A stretch of 64,000 nt of DNA from Pectobacterium polaris (GCF_002307355.1 NZ_CP017481.1:2046001-2110000), one strand, 5' to 3'. Counted from the stretch's first letter, positions 18,725-28,547 are shown. A program made the numbers and translations. Notes: generated by a model not told the origin, from the sequence alone.

Positions 18725-21538
18725 ATGCGTAATTTTTTGGGGATGCGTAACACAATTTGGCCGACTGCGATGCTAACGCTGGCGTTAAGCGGAGGCGGCT
18801 CGGCGTTTGGCGCAACGGCACCAGCGCAATCAATACACCTTCCTGCACAGTCATTGGAAAAATCATTAACACAGTTGGCACGGCAGACGGGCGTCAACTT
18901 TGGTGTTGATAGCCAACTGGTGGCAGGGAAGCAAGCTCCTGCGTTGGAAGGAAACTACACGGTGGAACAGGCTTTGGACAGGTTATTGAACCGTAATAAC
19001 CTTTATGCAGAGCCTACAGAAACCGGTAAAGCTTTTATCATTCGCCCAATGGCTAGCGTGCCTGCGGCGGATGATGTACAGAGCATACCTACGGGTGCAG
19101 AGAATAGCCGCGCAGGAAATGAAGGGCGCGGCGATGTGATCATGGTAAAAGCGCAGATTACGCCGGGGCCGATGGAGATCGGTAGCCAACAATTGGTGGC
19201 TGAGGAAATCGCAAAAAAGCCGACAGCTAATGGAAATATTACTGAATTGCTGCGCACTAACCCAAATGTGCAATTCTCTGAAACCTCACGCAATAGTGAG
19301 ACTCCAGGAGAACTGGCCCCGGATGTTGTCTCATTTCACGGTGAGAAGTTCTATAACAACAACTTCATGATCGACGGGATGTCGAACAACGATCGCCTGA
19401 ACCCCGGTGTGAATGTCGGTGAGGTGGGTTCTACAGCCAATGGGAATGCCGCTAATGATTTCCCCTCTGGTCATCCTGAATCCTTCTGGATAGACAGTAG
19501 CCTGATTGAAAGCCTGTCGGTTTATGACAGTAACGTGTCGGCTAAGTATGGCCAATTCACTGGCGGTGTCATTGATGCCAAACTTAAGAAACCCTCGTTT
19601 ACCGAGCCGTCTGGTTCTGTCTCTTACCGTACAACGCGTTCGTCATGGACGAAATATCATCTGGAGAAAAAAGATGAAGCCTCGTTCAGTGCCGCTACTA
19701 CGGCTAAGAGGCAGCCTAAGTTTACCAAAAATTTTTATAACCTGAATGTGAGTCAGCCACTAAGTGATAATGCTGCGCTGATGTTTGTGTATAGCCGTAA
19801 GGAATCTGACATTCCGTTCTGGCATACGATTTTTCAAAGATGGGAAGATCAGTCGCGCGAATCTGAAACCTATATGTTACGGGGGGCGTGGGATGCCAAT
19901 GAGCGAAATCAATTTAGCTTATCATTCATGCATTCACCTCATAGTGCAAGCTATGTACGTTCCAATATAAAAGATGGGGATTTTACTGCCGAAGGAGGGG
20001 GGTATAATGCCAACCTTAAGTGGGATAACCAGAATAAGTGGGGCAAAGTTGCCACACAGTTAATATGGAAGCAGAATGAGAATACCATAAAGAATAAGGG
20101 AGACAATTTTTATTCTTGGGCTAAAACAAACAGTATTGACTGGGTGTCGAGTTTTTCAGGAACTGCTGCCCAGCAGGGTGGGTATGGCACGGTAAGAACC
20201 GAGCAATCTGGCATTAACTTTAAACAGGATTGGCAGCTAAATCCTTTTTCTGCATGGGGTGTACAGCACCAGTTTGATTTTGGTTTTGATACCGACTTTT
20301 CCGAAGCTAGGTATCAGCGTAAAAATAATTCCTATTCTTATGCTAATGCGGTCAGAAAAAATAATGTGGTATGTAATGGTGATTCTGCATGTATTGACGG
20401 TGAACAGTATTTCCGTCAACGAACAGTATATGAAGCTTCGGATGTAAAAGTCGCAGCAAGCACTTATGCTGTTTATTTACAAGATACATTGACCTATTCC
20501 CGCTTAACCATGGTTCCCGGAATTCGTGTTGATTATGATGACTATATGAAAAACATGAATGTCTCACCGCGCTTTAGCTCAAGCTATGATATATGGGGAG
20601 ATCGTTCCACTGAAGTCTTCGGTGGAATTAATCGTTACTATGCAGGCAATGTCTTGGCTTATAAGCTGAGAGAAGCCCGTAAATTGGGTTATAACGAATG
20701 CCGAACTGATCACATTGTTGGCACTTCATGCCCATCAACGTCAAGGAGTTCGGGTAATACAACAGAAGACTGGCAATTTATGACAAACCTTCGGCCAGTT
20801 AATTATAAATACACCTCATTAAACACACCCTACAGTGATGAATTGAATCTCGGTGTGCAGCAGCGTATTTATGACACCGTTTGGGCACTGAAGTGGGTTC
20901 ATCGTGAAGCAAAAGATCAATTTTCTGCTGAGCAAAATAAAACCACAAAAACTTATGAGCTCACTAATAATGGTAAGTCTGAATCCGACACGTTTAGTCT
21001 AGTGGTAAAACCGGTTTCTCCAATTGAATGGAATTCCGCGGTGTTTAGCTGGACGGCGGGAGGAAATATACAGAAAAGTACTTCCTCAAATAAAGACTAT
21101 GACACCGAAGCGGATACCGATGGCTATATTCTCTACAACGGGAAAATGATCCGCGCGATTGATAAACCGGCAGATAATTTCAACCGTCCTTGGACAGCAT
21201 TTATTGAATTGAATACTGAAGTTCCTAACTGGCGTTTAGATTGGACGCAACGCTTAAGCTATGTGGGGGGCTATAAGGCGATGACGCGAACTGAAACTAT
21301 TAACTGTCCAGATGATGACCGTTGTTCCGGATATGTTGGTGCTACCGATGTTTATGAAGAAGAGCAGTATGGCAACAATATGCTATTGGATTGGCGTGTG
21401 ACTTATACCCAGCCATTAGGTAAGCAGAATCTAAAAGTGGGCGTAGATGTACTCAATGTCCTGAATAAAGCCAATAAGAACGAATCTAACTATGGATTAG
21501 GTCGTCAGTTTTGGCTGGATGTGACGTATTCATGGTAA
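18725..21538 (+). CDS. TonB-dependent receptor with signalling domain, YddB/FusA-like
   Basis: This 937-residue outer-membrane receptor has a signal peptide at residues 1-30 (cut near AFGA). An STN signalling domain follows at about 36-108, then a probable TonB box near 136-142 (GDVIMVKA), a plug (PTANGNITELLRTNPNVQF, NNFMIDGMSNNDRLNPG) and a beta-barrel ending FWLDVTYSW. Plug and barrel motifs (GGVIDAKLKKP, SYRTTRSSW, PGIRVDYDDYMKNMNVSPRF, YSDELNLGVQQRI) resemble E. coli YddB, the group that includes the plant-ferredoxin receptor FusA. Three close cysteine pairs probably form disulfides in surface loops. Followed by the protease and ABC genes, it is likely to import a protein or peptide iron source. 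The ligand is not proven, and the STN domain is the distinguishing feature. Confidence 0.87.
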   Translation: MRNFLGMRNTIWPTAMLTLALSGGGSAFGATAPAQSIHLPAQSLEKSLTQLARQTGVNFGVDSQLVAGKQAPALEGNYTVEQALDRLLNRNNLYAEPTETGKAFIIRPMASVPAADDVQSIPTGAENSRAGNEGRGDVIMVKAQITPGPMEIGSQQLVAEEIAKKPTANGNITELLRTNPNVQFSETSRNSETPGELAPDVVSFHGEKFYNNNFMIDGMSNNDRLNPGVNVGEVGSTANGNAANDFPSGHPESFWIDSSLIESLSVYDSNVSAKYGQFTGGVIDAKLKKPSFTEPSGSVSYRTTRSSWTKYHLEKKDEASFSAATTAKRQPKFTKNFYNLNVSQPLSDNAALMFVYSRKESDIPFWHTIFQRWEDQSRESETYMLRGAWDANERNQFSLSFMHSPHSASYVRSNIKDGDFTAEGGGYNANLKWDNQNKWGKVATQLIWKQNENTIKNKGDNFYSWAKTNSIDWVSSFSGTAAQQGGYGTVRTEQSGINFKQDWQLNPFSAWGVQHQFDFGFDTDFSEARYQRKNNSYSYANAVRKNNVVCNGDSACIDGEQYFRQRTVYEASDVKVAASTYAVYLQDTLTYSRLTMVPGIRVDYDDYMKNMNVSPRFSSSYDIWGDRSTEVFGGINRYYAGNVLAYKLREARKLGYNECRTDHIVGTSCPSTSRSSGNTTEDWQFMTNLRPVNYKYTSLNTPYSDELNLGVQQRIYDTVWALKWVHREAKDQFSAEQNKTTKTYELTNNGKSESDTFSLVVKPVSPIEWNSAVFSWTAGGNIQKSTSSNKDYDTEADTDGYILYNGKMIRAIDKPADNFNRPWTAFIELNTEVPNWRLDWTQRLSYVGGYKAMTRTETINCPDDDRCSGYVGATDVYEEEQYGNNMLLDWRVTYTQPLGKQNLKVGVDVLNVLNKANKNESNYGLGRQFWLDVTYSW

Positions 21539-21563
21539 GTGAGAAAAATAATAAAGGTCAGTG

Positions 21564-24335
21564 ATGAAAAATAAAATCATGTACTGGCTGGCGGGTGCTA
21601 TTTGCCTGTTAGCTGGAAGTGTTGTGAGTCAGGCTGAAGAAGTGAAAAGCCCATTGCCGGTCATTAAAGAAGGGTCGTTGGCGAATGGACTTCGTTACAC
21701 CCTCGTGCCGCTGGAAGGGCAAAAGTCGCGGATAGATGTTCGCCTGATTGTTGATGTCGGTTCGATTGATGAGAAGGACAACGAATCCGGTGTGGCGCAT
21801 ATCGTGGAACATATGGTGTTCCGCGCCAGCGAGGCGTTTCCTCAAGGCGTAAGTACCGAATTGCACAAGCAAGGGTGGGTACGCGGTCAGAGCTATAACG
21901 CCGTGACCAACTACGAGCGCACCATGTACATGATGAGCCCGCCGAAAGGGAATCGCGATCTGGGCACGACGTTGCAGGCGCTGAGCCAGATGACGAGCCA
22001 TGCCAAACTGCTGCAAAGCGATCTCGATGATGAGCGCAAAATTATTCTGGAAGAGTGGCGTGGCAAGCTGGGCGTAGCGGAACGCATGAACCAGCAGCGC
22101 GTACAGGCGATTCGCCATGACTCTCGTTATCCTTCCCGCCCGACGATTGGCACGGAAGCGTCGATTAACGAAACGCCAGCCAGCGTACTGCAAGATTTCT
22201 ATCAACGTTGGTATCACCCGTCGAATATGCGTTTGATGATCATTGGTGATATCACGCCAGCGGATGCAGAACGCGAAATTCAACGCTATTTTGCACCACT
22301 GCAAAATGTCGCTGTGCCAGCCCGTGATTACTACGAGCCGTTACTGAAACCGAGACTCAACGTTGCGCGTTTGCAGGATAGCCAAAGTGGCAGCAGCCAA
22401 GTGTCATTTGTCTACCGTTTCAATGACAAGGACACATTCGGTCAGTCAGATTACTATCACCGTGTGCTGACGCAAATCACGATGTCTGCGGTAGGGCGTC
22501 AGGTTCGCCGTCAGCAAGCGGAGCTGCCGCAAGACGCCAGTAGTCTGGTGGTGCGTAAATCGGATATCGGTAAAACGACCGCCGCGCTGGGCTTCTTCGC
22601 GAATGTGATGCCGGGTGGTCATGACGCTGCGATGTCCGCCGTGCTGAAAGAAATTGAGCGGTTTAAACGCTATCCGTTAAACGAGCAGGACATCACGGAG
22701 ATCAAATCCAACATTCGTGAAGCGGCACAGCGTATGAGCGATGCGCCTGAAAAACGTGAGTTTTCAGACTGGGTTCAACTGTTGACCATCTCATGGCAGC
22801 AGGATCGCCCTTATGTTGGTAGCCAGCAGCGCGGTAAAGACGCACTGGACATCGTGAACACGATCACGGCAGAAGACGTGAACCGCCAATGGCAACGCTG
22901 GTTAGCCTCACCGGATACGTTGGCACAGTTTAGCGTGCCGGGTGCGACGCCTTTCACGTTGCCGACGTCGGATGCGATTCGTAAGTTACAGGCACAGTGG
23001 GCAGCCGCGACGCTGGCACCGCTACAGGTAGAAAAAGAGAAAGTTATCCCTAAATTGCCTGCGGTAACGCAAACGGGGAAACGCACGGCGGTGAAGACCT
23101 TTGCCGCGCAGAAGGTAGAACAGTGGCAGTTGAGCAATGGTGACCGCGTGGTCTGGCTGCGTGCGCCAGAAGCGGGTAAAAAAGTCTACCTCACGGCAGT
23201 GAGCGACGCGGGATATTTGTCGACGTCGACCAATCCGTGGCAGGTACAGCTGGCAAGCCAATTAGTCAACCAAAGCGGACCGGCAACATGGAGCGGTGAA
23301 GCGCTTAGTAACTGGAAAAAGGAAAAAACGCTGTCGCTGGGCATCAAGCAGGAAGCGGATCAATTGACGGTAAGCGGGAGTGCGCCAACGGGTGAGTTAG
23401 CAAACCTGTTAGCGTTATACCGTGAGCTGAATGTGGCTCCTGGTATCGATCCTGAAGTGATGAAAGAGAGCATGATGGGTCTGGCGCGTCAAAAAGCCAA
23501 TGACGATCAATCGGTTTCAGGAACACGGGCCAGTGACATCGCCAAACTGCGTTTTGGTGAGCCAGCCTGGCAGCAGCCTGAAATTGCAGAGCTGAAACAA
23601 ATTTCAGCGCCAGCGCTGCTTTCACAGTGGCATAAAGCGGTGTTTGCTCCGGTCACCTACTATCTGGTGGCAGATATGCCAGCCGCACAGATTTTGCCGC
23701 AGGTTGAACGCTATTTAGCGACGATCCAGCGTCAGTCTGCTGGTGAAGTCAAATCACATCTGGCTCTGCCAGGTAAACGTGAAGCGACATCGGCCATCAG
23801 CATCGAACCGCGTGCCGATATCCGCACCTGGAGCTTTACGCAGCATGCATGGACGCCACAGGCCGCCGTACAGGTGAGCGTTGCCCGTAATCTGGCGAAT
23901 AAGTATCTCAAAACCAGCCTGCGTGATGATGCGTTAGGTATTTACCGCATGCGTCTCGATAGCGAACTGGAAGATAAAAGACAGCGTATTGAAACGGAAG
24001 TGAGCTTCTCCAGCGCGCCTGAACGTGCGCAGGAGTTGTGGACGCTGGCTGAGAAAGCCTTTGTTGAACTGCCGACGAAGATCACTCAGCAGGATGTGGA
24101 TGAGCAGAAAGCCCAGTTCATCCGTGCAGAAAAAGGGCGTCAGGGCGATCTGATGACGATAGAGCGCCGTCTGCTTCTGAGCTACCGCCACTATAACGAT
24201 CCACGTTATCTGAGCAGCGTATCCAAACTGGCTGACAGCATCACGCTGGAAGAGGTACGGGCGATGTCGGCGAAGCTGTATAACCCGGATAACCGCGTGC
24301 TTTACATCACCTTGCCGCAAGAGGTGAAAGAGTGA
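21564..24335 (+). CDS. periplasmic M16 zinc protease, PqqL/FusC-like
   Basis: This 923-residue protease has a signal peptide (residues 1-about 24, ending VSQA). The inverted zinc motif HIVEH occurs near residues 79-83, with the third ligand glutamate in DDERKIILEEW near 160. Two M16 repeats are fused, with the second half catalytically inactive by family pattern. FusC of Pectobacterium cuts imported plant ferredoxin and E. coli PqqL is its homologue; length and gene order match both. ATG 21564 follows AAAGGT; a GTG at 21561 is also open. The gene starts 25 bases after the receptor and overlaps the ABC gene by four bases. Confidence 0.9.
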   Translation: MKNKIMYWLAGAICLLAGSVVSQAEEVKSPLPVIKEGSLANGLRYTLVPLEGQKSRIDVRLIVDVGSIDEKDNESGVAHIVEHMVFRASEAFPQGVSTELHKQGWVRGQSYNAVTNYERTMYMMSPPKGNRDLGTTLQALSQMTSHAKLLQSDLDDERKIILEEWRGKLGVAERMNQQRVQAIRHDSRYPSRPTIGTEASINETPASVLQDFYQRWYHPSNMRLMIIGDITPADAEREIQRYFAPLQNVAVPARDYYEPLLKPRLNVARLQDSQSGSSQVSFVYRFNDKDTFGQSDYYHRVLTQITMSAVGRQVRRQQAELPQDASSLVVRKSDIGKTTAALGFFANVMPGGHDAAMSAVLKEIERFKRYPLNEQDITEIKSNIREAAQRMSDAPEKREFSDWVQLLTISWQQDRPYVGSQQRGKDALDIVNTITAEDVNRQWQRWLASPDTLAQFSVPGATPFTLPTSDAIRKLQAQWAAATLAPLQVEKEKVIPKLPAVTQTGKRTAVKTFAAQKVEQWQLSNGDRVVWLRAPEAGKKVYLTAVSDAGYLSTSTNPWQVQLASQLVNQSGPATWSGEALSNWKKEKTLSLGIKQEADQLTVSGSAPTGELANLLALYRELNVAPGIDPEVMKESMMGLARQKANDDQSVSGTRASDIAKLRFGEPAWQQPEIAELKQISAPALLSQWHKAVFAPVTYYLVADMPAAQILPQVERYLATIQRQSAGEVKSHLALPGKREATSAISIEPRADIRTWSFTQHAWTPQAAVQVSVARNLANKYLKTSLRDDALGIYRMRLDSELEDKRQRIETEVSFSSAPERAQELWTLAEKAFVELPTKITQQDVDEQKAQFIRAEKGRQGDLMTIERRLLLSYRHYNDPRYLSSVSKLADSITLEEVRAMSAKLYNPDNRVLYITLPQEVKE

Positions 24336-26005
24336 AAAAAATGGCGGCACAGTTTGTCGATCTCTGCCGTCCCTTTTGGGGCGGTAAGCGGAGCTGGCAG
24401 GCTTGGTTACTTTTGTTTATCGCCATCGGGATGGGCGGGATGATTGTCTATCTCAACGTGTTATTAAACGAGTGGAGTAAGACGTTTTATGATGCGTTAG
24501 GTGCATTCGACAGCAATTTGTTGCTTTCTCTGATGAAAGAATACGGTATTTACATCCTGCTCTATATTGGGTCGATCGTGTATCAGGAATGGTTTACCAA
24601 ACTGCTAATTATCCGCTGGCGCAGTGCGTTAACCGCAGAGATGGTGGATAGCTGGCTGGCGAAGCGGGCATTTTATCGCATGTCAGTGGCGGGCAAGGTT
24701 GATAACCCCGATCAGCGTATTGCCGAAGATATCAACCTGTTCGTCGACAAAGCCGTTAGCTTGGTGGTGGAGTTTTTGATCGTCACGGCACGCTTGTTTT
24801 CTTTCGTCGTTATCCTGTGGGGATTGTCGGGCGTTCAACGTTTTACCCTATTCGGTGAAGAGTGGGTAATCAAAGGCTATCTGGTCTGGATTGCTGTTCT
24901 GTATACGCTGATCGGCAGCCTGATCACGCATGTGGTCGGGAAGCGCCTACATAATATTAATTATGAAAAGCAAAAGGCGGAGGCCGATTTCCGTGCTGCG
25001 TTGCTGCGTAAGCATGATAACGCCGAGCAAATTGCGCTATATGGCGGCGAAGCGCAGGAGAAAAACCACCTTCAGCGTCATTTCTCTGCCATCGTGTCGA
25101 ACTGGGGACGTTTTATGAATGCTGAGCGTAATCTGGGCTTTTTCACCACGGGCTATATGCGTGTGAGCCAGATTGTGCCGGTCTTTGCTGCTTTGCCTGC
25201 CTTCCTGAGCAAGACGGTAACGCTGGGCGGATTGATGCAGATTCGTGGGGCGTTTGCGCAAGTGCACGGTGCGCTGAGCTGGTTTATCCATAAGTACAAG
25301 GAGTTTGTGATTCTGTCCGCCAGTATGGCGCGTTTGAGCCAGTTTAAGGAAGAAATCAAACGTCATCAGTCTGAACAGTCTGATGCGGCAGTAGGGCTGG
25401 ATTTACGCATTGAGCAACTTTCCTTTACTACGCCGCAGGGCGCCCCGCTGTTGCAAAAGGTGGATCTGAGCTGTGAAGCGGGTAGCTGGAGTAAGTTTTC
25501 TGGCCGCAGCGGGCTGGGGAAATCCACGCTGCTGCGTACGCTAAATGGTTTATGGCCGTATTACGATGGCCGCTGGCAGTCGCTTGAAGGCCGTAGCCTG
25601 CTACTACCGCAGCAAAGCTACTTGGGGCAGGGTACGCTGGCAGAGATCCTCTGCTATCCATATCCGCCGCTGGCTGACAGCGACATGCTGCGTCAGACGC
25701 TCGATAGCGTCGGGCTGGGCGCATGGCGCGATCGTCTGGATGCGCAGCTAAACTGGGATCGCGTGTTCTCCGGCGGGGAGCGGCAGCGTGTTGCCTTTGC
25801 CCGCGCGCTGATTGCTAAACCCGATACGCTCTATCTGGATGAAGCAACGAGCAACCTAGATCACGACGCTGCCAGACAGCTTCTGGCTCTGGTCAAGCTG
25901 GCATTGCCGGCGTGTACCGTGGTGGCGATTACGCACCAGACGGAGCTGGACGATCTGTTCACGCACCGTTATGACTTAACGGATTTTGCCTCACAGCGCA
26001 GTTGA
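24332..26005 (+). CDS. YddA/FusD-like ABC transporter (fused membrane and ATPase domains)
   Basis: This 557-residue half transporter belongs to the SbmA/BacA-YddA group. An N-terminal membrane domain of about 350 residues contains NVLLNEWSKTFYDALGAFD and QRIAEDINLFVD, hallmarks of the group. The ATPase domain has Walker A (SGRSGLGKSTLL), signature (FSGGERQRVAFARAL) and Walker B (TLYLDEATSNLD). The GTG start overlaps the protease stop and is preceded by GAGGT; ATG 24341 is an alternative. As the last gene of the receptor-protease operon it probably handles peptides or degraded cargo in the periplasm or inner membrane. The direction of transport is unknown. Confidence 0.88.
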   Translation: MKKMAAQFVDLCRPFWGGKRSWQAWLLLFIAIGMGGMIVYLNVLLNEWSKTFYDALGAFDSNLLLSLMKEYGIYILLYIGSIVYQEWFTKLLIIRWRSALTAEMVDSWLAKRAFYRMSVAGKVDNPDQRIAEDINLFVDKAVSLVVEFLIVTARLFSFVVILWGLSGVQRFTLFGEEWVIKGYLVWIAVLYTLIGSLITHVVGKRLHNINYEKQKAEADFRAALLRKHDNAEQIALYGGEAQEKNHLQRHFSAIVSNWGRFMNAERNLGFFTTGYMRVSQIVPVFAALPAFLSKTVTLGGLMQIRGAFAQVHGALSWFIHKYKEFVILSASMARLSQFKEEIKRHQSEQSDAAVGLDLRIEQLSFTTPQGAPLLQKVDLSCEAGSWSKFSGRSGLGKSTLLRTLNGLWPYYDGRWQSLEGRSLLLPQQSYLGQGTLAEILCYPYPPLADSDMLRQTLDSVGLGAWRDRLDAQLNWDRVFSGGERQRVAFARALIAKPDTLYLDEATSNLDHDAARQLLALVKLALPACTVVAITHQTELDDLFTHRYDLTDFASQRS

Positions 26006-26040
26006 TGTTGTTCGCAGGCCTTCCGGCTCTCGGGAGGTCT

Positions 26041-26180
26041 CAGACTGTTGATAAACCTATTCGACGAATGAAAACGGGAGTAACGGAATAGAAGAGTAAA
26101 GCGTTTGCGCCATGGATGGCGCAAGCCGAGCGCACATGGACGTGTTTACAGCGACTTTACGATCTATCCGTTACCCCCGC
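26041..26180 (-). repeat. about 140-bp palindromic repeat, copy A
   Basis: Its reverse complement matches the element at 52604-52742 over its whole length with only scattered substitutions. Outer arms (GTAACGGATAGA and the inverse of TCTATTCCGTTAC) and an inner hairpin built on TTGCGCCA/TGGCGCAA make it foldable as one long stem-loop. It lies between the ABC transporter gene and yfeY. I do not know a name for it; it is distinct from ERIC. Confidence 0.85.
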
Positions 26181-26350
26181 ACTCTGTGGCCTTTGTCTGT
26201 CGTTCTGGTAGGTTTCTTCCCATATGCCCCCTATAATCTTCAGCAGGATTATCCCGTCTTTACGGCACTTTTCGTCGCTCGCAGACTCCAATCCCCATCT
26301 TACTAGGGTGGCTGATGACGAAAGCCGTTCAATCTTGAGGAGTACATGCC

Positions 26351-26961
26351 ATGAATTTTCGCCCGCTGGGTTTATCGCTGGTGCTGGGTTTACCGCTGTT
26401 GCTGACCGGATGCAGCACGTTGTCCAATTTCTCCTGGTCCAGCCTGTCGCCGTTTAACTGGTTCGGCGGCTCGCTGGAGGTGACCGATGCGGGGTCGGTG
26501 GCATCAATGCCGGTACGCCGCTGTCCGAAGGGGCGCTACAGAGCGCGCTGGATGGCAGTTATCAACTGCGTAGCGGAATGGGCACGTCCAACGGTCAGCT
26601 GGTCGCGTTTTATCAGGCGCTGGATGGCAAAGACGTGAAGATGATCATCAGCGGCCAGCCGAAGGGCAGCGTGCGCAAAGTTGAGGTCATGGATCCGGCG
26701 ATTGGCAGCGCTGGTGGCGTGAAAATGGGTGATGTTTTTAGCAATACCTACAGCAAAGCGTTTGAATCCTGCCAGTTGGGGCAAGGTGATGATGCGCAGA
26801 GCGTGGAATGTGCCGCACCGCAGAGTACGCATATCAGCTACGTCTATTCCGGCGAGTGGAGCGGCCCGGAAGGCTTGATGCCGCCCGACGATATCCTAAA
26901 AACCTGGAAAGTGAGCAAAATTGTGTGGCACGCGCAGGGGCGTAACACATCCGCTTTATAA
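26351..26961 (+). pseudogene. yfeY: yfeY lipoprotein gene, interrupted by a frameshift
   Basis: In E. coli YfeY is a sigma-E-regulated lipoprotein beside yfeX. The first part (residues 1-47) has a lipoprotein signal (LPLLLTGCSTL) and FNWFGGSLEVTDAG. The frame then shifts, and the conserved remainder (DGSYQLRSGMGTSNGQLVAFYQALDG through HISYVYSGEWSGPEGLMPPDD and WKVSKIVWHAQ) continues in another frame to 26961. One G missing from the run at 26491-26494 explains it: with five Gs the protein reads on as DAGVGGINAGTPL, as in homologues. Without it translation would give a 95-residue aberrant product. A sequencing error in the G run is possible. The ribosome site GAGGAG precedes ATG 26351. Confidence 0.85.
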
Positions 26962-27149
26962 AGGAGTGTCTCGTAAAGGACTAATTTGTCTTTACGCAAA
27001 GTAAAAGTCAGGCGGCTTCCGGTATGATAGCGGCGCTGTCTGGCATGTGCGGTGGCAGCCGCAATCTCCTATGACCGCAGTAATAAGCCATAACTACAGT
27101 AGTAAAAGCCATAACAACAAAGAAAAAACTGACGCTTGAGGAAGCAGAA

Positions 27150-28049
27150 ATGACACCAATTCAAAGCGGTATTTTATTGGAACACCGCCGTTTTGCCATT
27201 TTTATGGAAGCGATGATTCAGGGAGAGTTTGATGCTATCCGGCAGGGATGCAAAAAATTCTGTCAGACGTTACAAGAGTTACAGCAGCAGTATCCCGATG
27301 CGGGATTAGGCGCGGTGCTGGCGTTTGGCAGCGATGTCTGGCGCGATCTGGACTGTAACCATGGTGCGGCGGAGCTGAAGCCGTTCACGCCGCTGGGTAA
27401 AGGGCTTGCTCCTGCTACGCAGCGCGATGTGTTGATCCACATTCAATCGCTGCGCCATGATGTTAATTTTACGCTGGCACAGGCGGCGCTGGCGGCGTTT
27501 GGTAGCGCGATTCGTATCGAAGAAGAAACGCACGGTTTCCGCTGGGTGGAAGATCGCGATTTAAGCGGCTTTGTCGACGGCACGGAAAACCCGCAGGGCG
27601 ATGCCCGTCACGCCGTGGCGATTATCCCTGAAGGCCAGCCGGATGCGGGCGGCAGCTATGTATTTACCCAGCGTTGGGAACACAATCTGAAGCAGTTGCA
27701 GCGTTTTAGCGTGGAACAGCAGGAGCAGATGATTGGGCGTACCAAGCAGGACAACGAAGAGCTGTCTTCCGATGAACGCCCAGAGACCTCACACCTGAGT
27801 CGTGTGGATTTAAAGGAAGACGGCAAAGGGCTGAAAATCCTGCGCCAGAGCCTGCCTTATGGCACTGCGAGCGGGAAAAACGGCCTCTACTTTGTCGCTT
27901 ACTGCGCACGTCTGCATAACATTGAGCAGCAATTGCTAAGCATGTTCGGCGATCGTGACGGTAAACGTGACGACATGCTGCGCTTTACGCGTGCCGTCAG
28001 CGGCAGCTACTTCTTCGCGCCTTCTCTGGATCAGCTTTTGTCGCTGTAA
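27150..28049 (+). CDS. yfeX: dye-decolorizing-type heme peroxidase
   Basis: This 299-residue cytoplasmic DyP peroxidase oxidises porphyrinogens and dyes with hydrogen peroxide in vitro; a claimed role in taking iron from heme is disputed. The distal motif [10 protein letters not shown] places Asp143 in the GxxDG signature, His215 (SHLSRVDL) is the proximal heme ligand, and the arginine of LRQSLPYG follows. ATG 27150 has GAGG about 12 bases upstream. It follows the damaged yfeY, with its own about 190-base upstream region. Confidence 0.95.
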   Translation: MTPIQSGILLEHRRFAIFMEAMIQGEFDAIRQGCKKFCQTLQELQQQYPDAGLGAVLAFGSDVWRDLDCNHGAAELKPFTPLGKGLAPATQRDVLIHIQSLRHDVNFTLAQAALAAFGSAIRIEEETHGFRWVEDRDLSGFVDGTENPQGDARHAVAIIPEGQPDAGGSYVFTQRWEHNLKQLQRFSVEQQEQMIGRTKQDNEELSSDERPETSHLSRVDLKEDGKGLKILRQSLPYGTASGKNGLYFVAYCARLHNIEQQLLSMFGDRDGKRDDMLRFTRAVSGSYFFAPSLDQLLSL

Positions 28050-28069
28050 GATCTGACGCATTTTCCTGA

Positions 28070-28092
28070 TGCCTGCGCCTGTGCAGGCATCC
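28070..28092 (+). terminator. hairpin after yfeX
   Basis: GATGCCTGC and GCAGGCATC form a nine-pair stem 20 bases after the yfeX stop codon. T-rich sequence follows only after a gap. Confidence 0.6.
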
Positions 28093-28279
28093 ATTCTCTC
28101 CGCTTTCAATTTTTCCACCTCTCTGCCTTGAGCTATCTGGCGCGCCTTTGCTTTTTCAGCATGCTTTTTCTTCTCGTCTTGCTCGTTTCGGGTTTATGTC
28201 CTTTAGCGCTTAAAAAGCCCGAAATGTTATATATAAAGGTTATATGTTAACCGCCACTTCCCCCTACACTGATTTACGC

Positions 28280-28475
28280 TGTACCCGTCATACTTCAAGC
28301 TGCTTGTGCGTTGGCTGCCCTTACTCACCCCAGTCACTTACCTGAGTAAGCTCCTGGGGATTCGCTCGGTTGCCGCGTTACAAGGCCATAAATGGGCCTT
28401 GCCCTAAAGGGTCAACGCAGAGCGTTGTTCAAAACGCTAACGTTTTGTCACGCAACTCGAATTATTTAGGGTATA
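28280..28475 (+). repeat. ERIC element carrying a 69-bp insertion
   Basis: The left part (GTACCCGTCATACTTCAAGC through GGGGATTCGCTCGGTTGCCGC) and the right end (CACGCAACTCGAATTATTTAGGGTATA) equal the ERIC at 93-219. Between them lie about 69 extra bases (about 28379-28447) with small hairpins (AAGGCC/GGGCCTT, AAAACG/CGTTTT). Total length is 196 bp. It sits 72 bases upstream of cysP. Confidence 0.92.
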
Positions 28476-28547
28476 TACAAAAACGGCTATGAAACGGCTC
28501 CTATAACAAGGCCTACCGAATAGGCTCTAACTCTGGCAGGACATAAG

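Noticed and set aside
17129..26005. A simple fecIRABCDE-type ferric citrate locus
   Set aside because: The receptor resembles YddB rather than FecA, and the genes after it are a protease and a YddA-like transporter, not a FecBCDE-type importer.
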